Source: Parcubacteria group bacterium CG10_big_fil_rev_8_21_14_0_10_38_31
GTDB taxonomy: Bacteria; Patescibacteriota; Minisyncoccia; GCA-002772825
Length of the DNA stretch: 14,947 nt
Direction: 5' to 3'
Assembly (NCBI GenBank): GCA_002772825.1
Contig: PFDM01000015.1
Span: 1-14,947 of the forward strand
Part shown: positions 1 through 7,303 of the stretch, one piece after another
How the letters are laid out: the number at the start of each line of letters is the position of its first letter
Numbering within the stretch: the stretch's first letter is position 1
The notes under the pieces: generated by a model
The model's database searches: none
What the model saw: only the letters and a program-made list of their open reading frames with translations
What the model was told of the DNA's origin: nothing
Position numbers and translations under genes: made by a program

Positions 1-1066
1 AACCGATGTATCCTATTATCTGCCCTTGTACCACATGCCAACCAGCAGAGACTATTACTTCACTTAGATGAGAATATAAAGTCTGGGTGCCGTTAGGGTG
101 CCTTATAACTATATAATTACCATAACCCCCATTCCAACCATACGACCGACTTATTATTATATCACCAGACGCTGATGCCAATATAGGTGTTCCTGTTGGA
201 GCGGCAAGGTCAACACCGTTATATCCGTGCAGTCCTTGACTCTTTACAGCGCCACCTTTTACCGGATAGATATAATATCCTGTATAAGAAGGCCCACCAG
301 TACCCTTTACAATGGTGCTTGAAGTTGATGACGAGGGAATATAAGAGGAATCTTCTCCATTAGGGATAACGATTTCACTGCCAACGGCAAATTTTCCGTT
401 TTCAGGCAACCCGTTAAACTTAATAATCTCCTCGGCATCCCCTTTAAACTTAGTAGCAATCCCTTTAATAGTGTCTCCTTCTTTTACAATATATTTAACA
501 CCGGAAATCGGTAAAATAAGGAGTGTCTGGCCAGGTTTAATGAGATCTCCTCTTTTTATGTTATTAGCCCATATAATAGTATTAATACTCACATCAAACA
601 TCTTAGCTATCTGAGAAAGACTATCTCCTTCCTTCACGACATAGAGACTAATCTGACCATTTTCAGGCTTAGATTCAGTAATATCCGCCATACTTCCATA
701 AGGCCCAACATCAGACAAAAGGGCGTTTCCATTTATAATAGTGATATCACCACCACCTTTGGCTGGAGAGGGGTCAGAATTTAAGACCGCCTGTAAAAGT
801 GTCATATTTTGAAGATTTTCATCAATAATCTCCTTTGGTTTATTAATGGAATAGCCAAAAATACCCTCTAAAAATGACAAAAAACCGGCAGAAACCGGAA
901 GGGGAGATGAGAGTACTAAAGTTAGACAAAGTAACAATAAAGAAGCCTTTACTGGAAAATGCTTTAAAAATAAGGATATTTTATTCTTGTGAGCCCTATT
1001 TCTACTACTGGGGTCACCGGAATTTGTTGAGTTAATTAAAATAAGCCTAAAATCAAAAGTTAAACA
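1..1066 (-). CDS. Secreted LysM-LysM-M23 peptidoglycan endopeptidase, 3' end outside window
   Basis: Likely a zinc endopeptidase that cuts peptidoglycan cross-bridges and is held on the wall by two LysM domains. The minus-strand frame reads: a basic stretch (RNRAHKNK), a hydrophobic core (SLLLLCLTLVLSSPL) and a VSAG cleavage-like site around 900-960, so a signal peptide or anchor. Then come LysM 1 (about 505-645, with KEGDSLSQIAKMF) and LysM 2 (about 365-495, with KEGDTIKGIATKF). A serine-rich linker follows, then the M23 fold. M23 landmarks are HGYNGVD (His at 227-229, Asp at 209-211, first zinc ligands) and LYSHL (His at 68-70); the distal HxH motif lies beyond position 1. The start is unclear: after the stop at 1067-1069 there is no in-frame ATG, GTG or TTG before the signal peptide. 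The first is a TTG at 937, inside the hydrophobic core, which would remove the basic region. The end given here is the limit of the open frame. A promoter lies about 100 bases upstream. The family call is firm; the start is not. Confidence 0.88.
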
Positions 1067-1165
1067 TCACGATCATATCTGAGTAGTTCTTCGGAAAATG
1101 CTTTGTCAGATACTCCACCCTTTAATATCTTTATTTAAGGAGGAAGAGCTAGTTCACTAGCCTTA
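1055..1165 (-). promoter_or_regulatory. Structured leader of the M23 gene with a 7-codon ATG frame
   Basis: Between the predicted transcription start (about 1165) and the M23 frame lies a leader of roughly 100 nt, unusual in a window where other genes appear leaderless. Two stems are visible on the minus strand. The first is GCTAG-TGAA-CTAGC (1147-1160). The second is TATCTGA pairing with TCAGATA across a 23-nt loop (within about 1075-1111). Just after it, an ATG at 1076 opens a 7-codon frame (MIVMFNF) that stops at TGA 1053-1055, one base out of register with the M23 frame. It may be a leader peptide, or the true N-terminus joined by a +1 shift or a sequence error. I do not recognise a known riboswitch in it. 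Confidence 0.4.
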
Positions 1166-1171
1166 GATATA

Positions 1172-1199
1172 ATTATATAGACACCACCTTATTAGTCAA
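1172..1199 (-). promoter_or_regulatory. Sigma-70-type promoter for the M23 peptidase
   Basis: On the minus strand TTGACT (1199-1194) is followed after 16 bases by a perfect TATAAT (1177-1172). It points toward the M23 gene, with the expected start near 1165. It is the best-matching promoter in the window. Confidence 0.65.
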
Positions 1200-1205
1200 T
1201 CCATA

Positions 1206-1214
1206 TGTGGATAA
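1206..1214 (-). other. DnaA box in the divergent promoter region
   Basis: The plus strand reads TGTGGATAA, the exact complement of the DnaA box TTATCCACA. It lies just upstream of the -35 of the M23 promoter and about 60 bases before the promoter of the 973-residue gene. It could be a DnaA regulatory site or chance; one 9-mer is weak evidence. Confidence 0.35.
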
Positions 1215-1274
1215 CAAATTTCGTCAATTTTAACATGAAACCTGTGCTTATAAACATAAATCTCACAGTTAAAT

Positions 1275-1303
1275 TTGCTTCAATTTGACAAAAAAGATAG
1301 AAT
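1275..1303 (+). promoter_or_regulatory. Putative promoter of the 973-residue gene, leaderless
   Basis: TAGAAT (1298-1303, 5 of 6 matches to the -10 consensus) lies 6 bases before the ATG at 1310. A weak -35, TTGCTT (1275-1280), sits 17 bases upstream. Transcription would begin at or next to the ATG. A TTGACA at 1285-1290 is too close to this -10 to serve as its -35. Confidence 0.4.
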
Positions 1304-1309
1304 TAAATT

Positions 1310-4231
1310 ATGGAAAAAATTGATCCTTTCTCACAACAGCTCTTCAGTGGTACATGGGAGGCTCCAAATAATGATCTTATAAAAGACAATGGTGGAGTGT
1401 ATAAAGTAGATAAAGATAAAGAGGCATATGCTACCGAATTAGTAGAGGCCATGATGCCTGACTCCTCAGAAATGGAACCGTCTCCAATAGAATCTACCTC
1501 CCCACTTCACAACTCAACAAATAATACTCCTAAAAGCGGAAAAAATATTCTAAAATCTTTTAGTGAACTTGCTTATGTAAGAAATCAATTTCCCAAAAAA
1601 GATGATGCCCAAAAAACAGAAAAAACACCTCAAGACTTAGGTGCGATGGCGACAAAAAAAGAGAGAATGTGGATTCCACACGCAATCAATTCACAAATAG
1701 ACAGGATGAATGAAGATTTAAAAGACTCAAAAGAAAGACTTGAGAAAATGATCAAAGGGAAAGGACCTAAAAAAGGAATTGAATATTATAAACAAAAAAT
1801 CAGTTTTTACGAAAGCGAGATTATAAAAGCCGAAGATGCTAGAAATAAAGCAAAAGCGGAAAATCAGAACAAAAAGCAAACTATAGAAATAAAAAAAGAT
1901 GATGCTAAAATTCAAAAAGAGATCGGCGAACAATTAAATCTTATAGACTCAGGCGAAAATCAGATTCGCTACGTAGACAATGCGCCAAAAATGGACGCAT
2001 TTAAACGAGCTACTCTTAAAGATTTGAGTGAGTCAGATAAGACTGAAGGTATTGATATCGCAGGTCTAAGTAATTTAGAAGAAGAAGAGGTAGACATTCT
2101 TTTGAAAGACGCCCTGGTAAACAAAGAAGAAGAGAGTCAGGAAACATCAGCCCCGATGATCGTTGAAGCTTTTGATAAAGGTTGGTATGGGAAAGCCGAG
2201 GAACTTGAAATGCATAAATTTGGACAAGCTTTTGAAACATTTGATCAAAACACTGACAAAAAGATTGAACAACACGGAAATTGGGTGTTAGAAAAGGCGA
2301 GGTCAGCCGGTGAGTGGTATAAAAAGCAACCGCTTAAGTATAAAATCCTATTATCAGCAGGTCTCCTCATATCAGCCTCTGCGCCAGCCGTTCTTGCCGG
2401 CGCAGCAGTAAGCACAATAGCTACAGCCGCTTTTGCCGGATCTATCGGGCAAAGAGCATTAGGAGGACTTGCCACTTTTGTAGCGGCAGAAGCTTGGCTT
2501 AAAAAATCAGCTGAAAAGGGAGGGGTAGAAAGAACCAAAGCAGAAGCGACAAGACACACTATAGAAGCTGCTATACTAGGCACGCTTGTAGGAAGTGGGT
2601 ATGTTGCCAAAGGATTAAAAAATATAGCTGACGCAACAGGCCTCACTACCTTAATAACTGATGCTTATCACTATTGGCTACCGACGGAAGATGTAGCGAA
2701 AATTATGGAAGCCAATGGCACACCTCTTCCAACAGAACAAATAGCACCGACGGCCACCCCTGAAGCACCAGGTGTTAAATTAGATATCTCCGACACTCTT
2801 GACGTACCAGAGCCAGAAACGCCTCACCTTGATATTGATACCGGACTAAACACCACTGCAACTCCTCTTGAAACAAGCACTTTGTCTGCAGTGGAAGGGG
2901 CAACTAAGGAAGTATTAGAAAGAGGACTTACTACCGATTTCTCTGTAGAGCTTGGTAAAAATGGTATACCGACAAGCTTAGAGAGAGTTTTTCATATGAT
3001 GGCAGTAAACAACATGGGACTGAAAGATATCGTCATATTTGGAGAAGCAGATGGAGCTAAAAGTTTAAACATAGCCGCCAACTTAGTGAAACTTGCCGAG
3101 GGGCACAACCTCGCCGATGTAGACAATCTTTCCGGAATAAGCGCCTCCGACTTCAACAACGCTGTCACTTGGGACCAGGCGAAAAACATCTTAACTATAA
3201 AAGACCACGGCGCTTTCAATAAGATAGTTGAGAATCTGGGAGGTCGCGCTGACACTCTCTGGGATCAAGGTGTCCTCCAGAAGGGCTCTGTAGCTTATCT
3301 CAATGACATTAAGCCGGAAACATGGACCGAGATCCTCCATGCCGATCCATTGGAAAAAGTGGGAGACATAGAGACGGGGATCATCGGCCATGATGATATT
3401 ACCCCTAACCAGATAACCGACTTTGATAACAGTGAAATGGTAAAAACGGCCGATGAGGCCCAGAGAAAAATCGCCGAGAGACTGGAAGCATTAAGAAACG
3501 AGCTCAACGCCAACCCGGAACCCATCAAAGGAACTACTTACACGGTTACAGGCGCAGATAAAACGACACCCGCCGGAGATTGGGTAAGCACAAAAGAAGC
3601 TCCAAGTGCCAACGGGGCTGAAGTTATAGAAAATGCCACCCCTATCAAGATACCGGCTAAAGATGCTCTTGAGAGTCTCTCAAACTATAATGTAAATAAG
3701 ATAATGAACCACGATATTGACGGACTCTTTGGTAAAAAAGGATTCTTTGGTTTCGGCGCTAAAAGTGGATTGGAGTCTCCTGAATGGCTAAAGGCAAAAG
3801 GTTTACCTGTTAATAAAGCGAGTGGGGCGCTCAAGAATTATATAGAAAATCTTAAAGTTCACACAGGAGCAGTCCCTCAAGCAAACGAAACAACGGAAGG
3901 CTATATAAAAAGAGCAATCGCTCACTTCATAAAAGACGATGAATGGCTAAAGACTCCGCTTACTACAGTAGCGCCAACTCCAGAAGTATTCACTCCATCG
4001 GAAACTCTTACTGCGCCAACTTCACCAACATCAGCTCCAGAGGTATTTGGAGAGCCGAAAGTTACACCTATTCCGACTCCACCCCTAGAAACAATACCTA
4101 AGCCACCCATCGCGTCGGTAGAAACTGTAACTCATCAATCTACAGGACCAACGGTATATGGGACACCAGAAGCTCACTTGCCACCAAAAAATAGTGGGAC
4201 AGTATGGTTTGGGGAAAATAATAATAAATAA
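1310..4231 (+). CDS. Large orphan membrane-associated protein, function unknown
   Basis: I do not recognise this 973-residue protein. Residues 1-110 are polar and low-complexity. Residues about 115-212 are Lys/Glu-rich and strongly helical, probably a coiled coil. Residues 215-340 are acidic. An Ala/Gly-rich hydrophobic block follows (344-380 and 382-396, then 416-433), enough for two or three membrane segments or a glycine-zipper hairpin. A Thr/Pro linker (about 470-525) leads to a mixed, apparently folded region (about 530-890). The last 85 residues are Pro/Thr-rich with a repeated PEVF motif. There is no N-terminal signal peptide, so the helical N-terminus probably stays in the cytoplasm. 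Start: ATG just after a -10-like box, with no Shine-Dalgarno. It is first in a cluster with the DUF5663-like gene 5 bases downstream. Codons around 3050-3560 are richer in G/C than elsewhere. It could be a cell-surface, secretion or envelope scaffold protein, but nothing in the sequence decides this. Confidence 0.85.
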   Translation: MEKIDPFSQQLFSGTWEAPNNDLIKDNGGVYKVDKDKEAYATELVEAMMPDSSEMEPSPIESTSPLHNSTNNTPKSGKNILKSFSELAYVRNQFPKKDDAQKTEKTPQDLGAMATKKERMWIPHAINSQIDRMNEDLKDSKERLEKMIKGKGPKKGIEYYKQKISFYESEIIKAEDARNKAKAENQNKKQTIEIKKDDAKIQKEIGEQLNLIDSGENQIRYVDNAPKMDAFKRATLKDLSESDKTEGIDIAGLSNLEEEEVDILLKDALVNKEEESQETSAPMIVEAFDKGWYGKAEELEMHKFGQAFETFDQNTDKKIEQHGNWVLEKARSAGEWYKKQPLKYKILLSAGLLISASAPAVLAGAAVSTIATAAFAGSIGQRALGGLATFVAAEAWLKKSAEKGGVERTKAEATRHTIEAAILGTLVGSGYVAKGLKNIADATGLTTLITDAYHYWLPTEDVAKIMEANGTPLPTEQIAPTATPEAPGVKLDISDTLDVPEPETPHLDIDTGLNTTATPLETSTLSAVEGATKEVLERGLTTDFSVELGKNGIPTSLERVFHMMAVNNMGLKDIVIFGEADGAKSLNIAANLVKLAEGHNLADVDNLSGISASDFNNAVTWDQAKNILTIKDHGAFNKIVENLGGRADTLWDQGVLQKGSVAYLNDIKPETWTEILHADPLEKVGDIETGIIGHDDITPNQITDFDNSEMVKTADEAQRKIAERLEALRNELNANPEPIKGTTYTVTGADKTTPAGDWVSTKEAPSANGAEVIENATPIKIPAKDALESLSNYNVNKIMNHDIDGLFGKKGFFGFGAKSGLESPEWLKAKGLPVNKASGALKNYIENLKVHTGAVPQANETTEGYIKRAIAHFIKDDEWLKTPLTTVAPTPEVFTPSETLTAPTSPTSAPEVFGEPKVTPIPTPPLETIPKPPIASVETVTHQSTGPTVYGTPEAHLPPKNSGTVWFGENNNK

Positions 4232-4236
4232 ATATT

Positions 4237-4545
4237 ATGATGCAACAAGAAGAAATTAAAAATACACTTATAGAAGAACTTGGCCTTTCATCTTTATCGG
4301 ACGAGAATAAGGACATTGTAATTTCTAAGTTTGGGGAAAACCTCCTTAAGCGAGTGACCGCTATCGCATTAAGCAAGCTACCCGAAGAAGCACGGGCTGA
4401 ATTTGAATCCCTAAGTCAAGAGGGAGATAATGACAAAATGCATAATTTCCTAAAAGCTAAAATTCCAGAGGTTGAAGAGCTTATTCAAACTGAGATAAAA
4501 GAGGGCATAGCAGAATTTAAAAACATTGTCACCGGACTCAAATAA
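4237..4545 (+). CDS. Small helical protein, DUF5663-like
   Basis: This is a 102-residue acidic, all-helical protein with no membrane segment or signal peptide. The pattern LIEELGLSSL near the N-terminus, a central FGENLLKRV helix and then FLKAKIPEVEELIQTEI resembles, from memory, the DUF5663 family that is common in Patescibacteria; a profile search would settle this. Its function is unknown. The gene begins 5 bases after the preceding stop; an ATG one codon later (4240) is an equally possible start. It ends 14 bases before pcrA, so it is probably cotranscribed with the large upstream gene. Its last codons contain a promoter-like element for pcrA. Confidence 0.8.
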   Translation: MMQQEEIKNTLIEELGLSSLSDENKDIVISKFGENLLKRVTAIALSKLPEEARAEFESLSQEGDNDKMHNFLKAKIPEVEELIQTEIKEGIAEFKNIVTGLK

Positions 4546-4553
4546 GGTATTAT
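4526..4553 (+). promoter_or_regulatory. Putative internal promoter for pcrA, leaderless
   Basis: TTGTCA (4526-4531) and TATTAT (4548-4553), each matching 5 of 6 consensus bases, are 16 bases apart at the end of the preceding gene. The -10 lies 6 bases before the pcrA ATG at 4560, so the transcript would start at the start codon. No ribosome-binding site is present. Confidence 0.45.
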
Positions 4554-4559
4554 ACTTTA

Positions 4560-6485
4560 ATGAGTTCGTCTGAATTAAATAAATCTCAGAAGGAGGCGGT
4601 CTTTCATAAAGAAGGCCCTCTTTTAATAATAGCCGGAGCGGGAGCGGGGAAGACTAAAACTATTGCCCATAGAGTCTTTAACCTTATAAAAGAAGGAGTA
4701 GAACCGAAAAATATCCTAGCAATAACTTTCACCAATAAGGCCGCTAAGGAGATGAGGGAGAGAATCATCTCTCTCATAGAGAAAGAATCTCCTCACTTGT
4801 TGCAAGATAACCTCCCTTTTGTGAGCACCTTTCACTCGCTTGGTGTTCATATCATCAAAGAAAACGCGAAAACTATCGGCATTACCCGATATTTCTCCAT
4901 CTTAGATAAAGAAGACTCGCTAAAAGCCACTAAGTCCGCCATAAAAGAAGCGAACCTTGATATAAAGCAATTTGACCCGAGGAGAATTCAGAATACTATC
5001 TCTAGGCAAAAAGGAGAGTTAATAGATTACGAAACTTATCTAGAAGAAGCCGGGGATGAATACTTTCCCAAAATGCTTGCTATCATCTGGGAGAAATACG
5101 AAAATATTTTAAAAAAACAAAAAGCGCTGGATTTTGACGACCTTATATTAAAAACGGTTCTTCTCCTTCAAAAAAATCCTGAGATATTAAGATATTATCA
5201 ATCTTTATGGAAATATATTCACATAGATGAGTATCAAGACACCAACAAGAGTCAATACACCCTCACCAAACTCCTCTCCAAAGAACATAAGAATATCTGT
5301 GGAGTAGGTGATAATGACCAGTCAATCTATGGCTGGAGAGGCGCCGACTTCAAAAACATCCTTAACTTTGAGAAAGATTACCCGGGGGTAAAGCTTGTCC
5401 TCCTGGAAGAGAATTATCGCTCAACGAAAACTATTCTTTTTGCCGCAGATAAAGTGATTAAAAAAAATAAACTACGCATAGATAAAAATATGTTCACTCA
5501 AAACAAAGAGGGGGATAAGATAACCCTCTTTGAAGCAGAAAATGAGGAAGGCGAGGCCCTCTTCATAGCCGAAGAGATAGAAAAAATTATTACTAAAGAT
5601 AAATCTGGCTCTCCCGAGATTGCCATACTTTATAGAGCTAATTTCCAGTCACGCTCCTTAGAAGAAGCATTGCTTAAAAAGGGCATATCTTACCAGATTC
5701 TAGGTGTTAGGTTTTTTGAAAGGAAAGAAATAAAAGATATCTTAGCTTTTATAAAAGTAGCGTTAAACCCGGATAACCAAGAAGGGTTAAAAAGAATTAT
5801 AAATATCCCACCAAGAGGGATAGGGAAAACAACACTCTTAAAGATATTTGCCGGCAAGCAAGCTGAACTTCCTCAAAAAACAGCTGAGAAAGTTGACGCC
5901 TTTAATAAATTATTAGAATCAATAAAAAAATCCGCCCTCACAGAGAAGCCGTCAATAGTAATAAAGAGAATTATAAAAGAGACAGGTATGGATGACTTCC
6001 TAAAGAAAGGAGGGGAAGATGACCAAGAGAGAATTGAAAACATCAAAGAATTGGCAACATTGGGGATAAAATATGATGATATGGAAGCACCCTTAGGTAT
6101 TGAGAAGCTCCTCACAGAGGCATCTCTCGTATCAGACCAAGACTCAATAAAAGATAAAAATACAGCTGTAAGACTTATGACTGTGCATTCAGCTAAAGGA
6201 CTTGAATTTAAATATGTATTTATAACAGGGCTTGAAGAGGGTCTTTTTCCTCATCAGGATTTAGGGAGTAAGGGAGAGGACCACGAAGAAGAGGAGAGGC
6301 GACTTTTCTATGTGGCCCTAACTCGCGCAAAAGAAAAATTATATTTGTCCTTTGCCGATATGAGGACAATTTTTGGATCCAAGCAGATTAATTATCCATC
6401 GTCATTTTTGAGTGAATTACCAGAGCATCTTCTTGAACTTCACAATAATAATGATGAAGATTTACCAACGATTGAATTTGAATAA
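4560..6485 (+). CDS. pcrA: UvrD/PcrA-type superfamily 1A DNA helicase
   Basis: An ATP-driven 3'-5' DNA helicase acting in nucleotide excision repair, replication restart and removal of recombinase filaments. All SF1A motifs are visible: Q motif LNKSQKEAV (6-14), Walker A AGAGAGKT (25-32), motif II DEYQDT (223-228), motif III GDNDQSIYGWRGAD (250-263), motif IV ENYRST (284-289), motif V TVHSAKGLE (541-549) and motif VI ALTRA (586-590). At 641 residues it is shorter than typical PcrA or UvrD (about 720-750). It ends about 50 residues after motif VI and lacks the C-terminal Tudor-like extension that binds RNA polymerase in other bacteria. It could be called uvrD, pcrA or rep; the symbol is by family. 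ksgA follows after a 2-base gap, indicating one transcript. Confidence 0.93.
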   Translation: MSSSELNKSQKEAVFHKEGPLLIIAGAGAGKTKTIAHRVFNLIKEGVEPKNILAITFTNKAAKEMRERIISLIEKESPHLLQDNLPFVSTFHSLGVHIIKENAKTIGITRYFSILDKEDSLKATKSAIKEANLDIKQFDPRRIQNTISRQKGELIDYETYLEEAGDEYFPKMLAIIWEKYENILKKQKALDFDDLILKTVLLLQKNPEILRYYQSLWKYIHIDEYQDTNKSQYTLTKLLSKEHKNICGVGDNDQSIYGWRGADFKNILNFEKDYPGVKLVLLEENYRSTKTILFAADKVIKKNKLRIDKNMFTQNKEGDKITLFEAENEEGEALFIAEEIEKIITKDKSGSPEIAILYRANFQSRSLEEALLKKGISYQILGVRFFERKEIKDILAFIKVALNPDNQEGLKRIINIPPRGIGKTTLLKIFAGKQAELPQKTAEKVDAFNKLLESIKKSALTEKPSIVIKRIIKETGMDDFLKKGGEDDQERIENIKELATLGIKYDDMEAPLGIEKLLTEASLVSDQDSIKDKNTAVRLMTVHSAKGLEFKYVFITGLEEGLFPHQDLGSKGEDHEEEERRLFYVALTRAKEKLYLSFADMRTIFGSKQINYPSSFLSELPEHLLELHNNNDEDLPTIEFE

Positions 6486-6487
6486 AC

Positions 6488-7294
6488 ATGATAAAGGCAA
6501 AAAAAAGATTAGGGCAAAATTTTCTTACATCAAAAAGTATTGTTTCTTTAATAGTAAGCTCAGCTGAAGTAAATCAAAAGGACACTGTCCTTGAGGTGGG
6601 ACCTGGAAAGGGGATATTAACAGGAGAGCTTCTTAAATATGCCGGCAAAGTTATAGCCATAGAAAAGGACAGGGATCTAATAGATTTTCTAAAGGACAAA
6701 TTTAAGAAAGAAATAGAAGTAAAAAAATTAGAACTAATCCAGGGTGATGCTTTAGAGTTTGACCCTAAACCCTATCTAATTAAGGCTAAATCCTATAAAA
6801 TAGTAGCTAATATTCCATATTACATCACTTCAAGATTATTAAAAACATTCTTAGAGACAAGAACTCAACCGGAAAAAATTGTCCTTTTGATTCAAAAAGA
6901 GGTGGCCGATAGAATAACAACCAAGCTATCTAATGGACACAGAAAGGAGAGTATCTTGTCCATTAGCGTAAAAGTCTATGGGACACCGAAACTGATAAAA
7001 AAAGTGCCGGCAATGTTTTTCAACCCAAAACCTAAAGTTGACTCGGCCATTATCCTAATAAACGATATTTCAAAGAAAAATTTTACCCGTCCAAAAAAAA
7101 TAGATGAAAAAAAGTTTTTTGAAATTGTAAAAAAGGGCTTCTCTAGCAAAAGAAAATTATTAAAAAATAATTTAAATTTACCAGACACCGAGTGTCTGGT
7201 AAAGTGCGGTATCCCCGTAGACGCTAGGGCAGAGAGGTTATCCACAGAGGATTGGCTCTGCCTACTAAAAAATTCGACTTGCGCCGAACTTTAA
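6488..7294 (+). CDS. ksgA: 16S rRNA (adenine-N6,N6)-dimethyltransferase KsgA
   Basis: It dimethylates two adjacent adenines in the 3'-terminal hairpin of 16S rRNA using S-adenosylmethionine, a late check in 30S assembly. Signatures: KKRLGQNFL at residues 5-13, SAM-binding motif EVGPGKG (36-42), the acidic residue of IEKD (58-61), GDALEF (86-91), catalytic NIPY (108-111) and FNPKPKVDSAI (178-188), followed by the C-terminal helical domain. The length of 268 is normal. The ATG is 2 bases after the pcrA stop, so translation may be coupled. The 3' part of the gene carries a perfect 12-base-pair inverted repeat (codons 230-239) and a perfect DnaA box. It converges on khpB with a 9-base gap. Confidence 0.95.
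   Translation: MIKAKKRLGQNFLTSKSIVSLIVSSAEVNQKDTVLEVGPGKGILTGELLKYAGKVIAIEKDRDLIDFLKDKFKKEIEVKKLELIQGDALEFDPKPYLIKAKSYKIVANIPYYITSRLLKTFLETRTQPEKIVLLIQKEVADRITTKLSNGHRKESILSISVKVYGTPKLIKKVPAMFFNPKPKVDSAIILINDISKKNFTRPKKIDEKKFFEIVKKGFSSKRKLLKNNLNLPDTECLVKCGIPVDARAERLSTEDWLCLLKNSTCAEL
7177..7203. repeat. Perfect inverted repeat inside ksgA
   Basis: Arms TTTACCAGACAC (7177-7188) and GTGTCTGGTAAA (7192-7203) are exact reverse complements around a 3-base loop, CGA. It lies within the coding sequence about 90 bases before the ksgA stop. No clear T-run follows on the plus strand. On the minus strand the flank is A/T-rich, so it could act weakly on transcripts running out of khpB. Function unknown. 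Confidence 0.75.
7238..7246 (+). other. Consensus DnaA box within ksgA
   Basis: TTATCCACA matches the high-affinity DnaA box exactly. It encodes part of the C-terminal domain (RLSTE) and lies about 2 kb from dnaA. It may be a coincidence of codons or a titration site. Confidence 0.3.
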
Positions 7295-7303
7295 TAAAGT
7301 AAT

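Noticed and set aside
1285..1290. TTGACA as the -35 of the 973-residue gene
   Set aside because: Only 7 bases separate it from the likely -10 (1298-1303). Using it with a -10 at 17 bases would place transcription start inside the coding sequence.
2245..2646. 133-codon open frame on the minus strand inside the orphan gene
   Set aside because: It is the antisense shadow of the Ala/Gly-rich membrane segment, without a promoter or recognisable domain.
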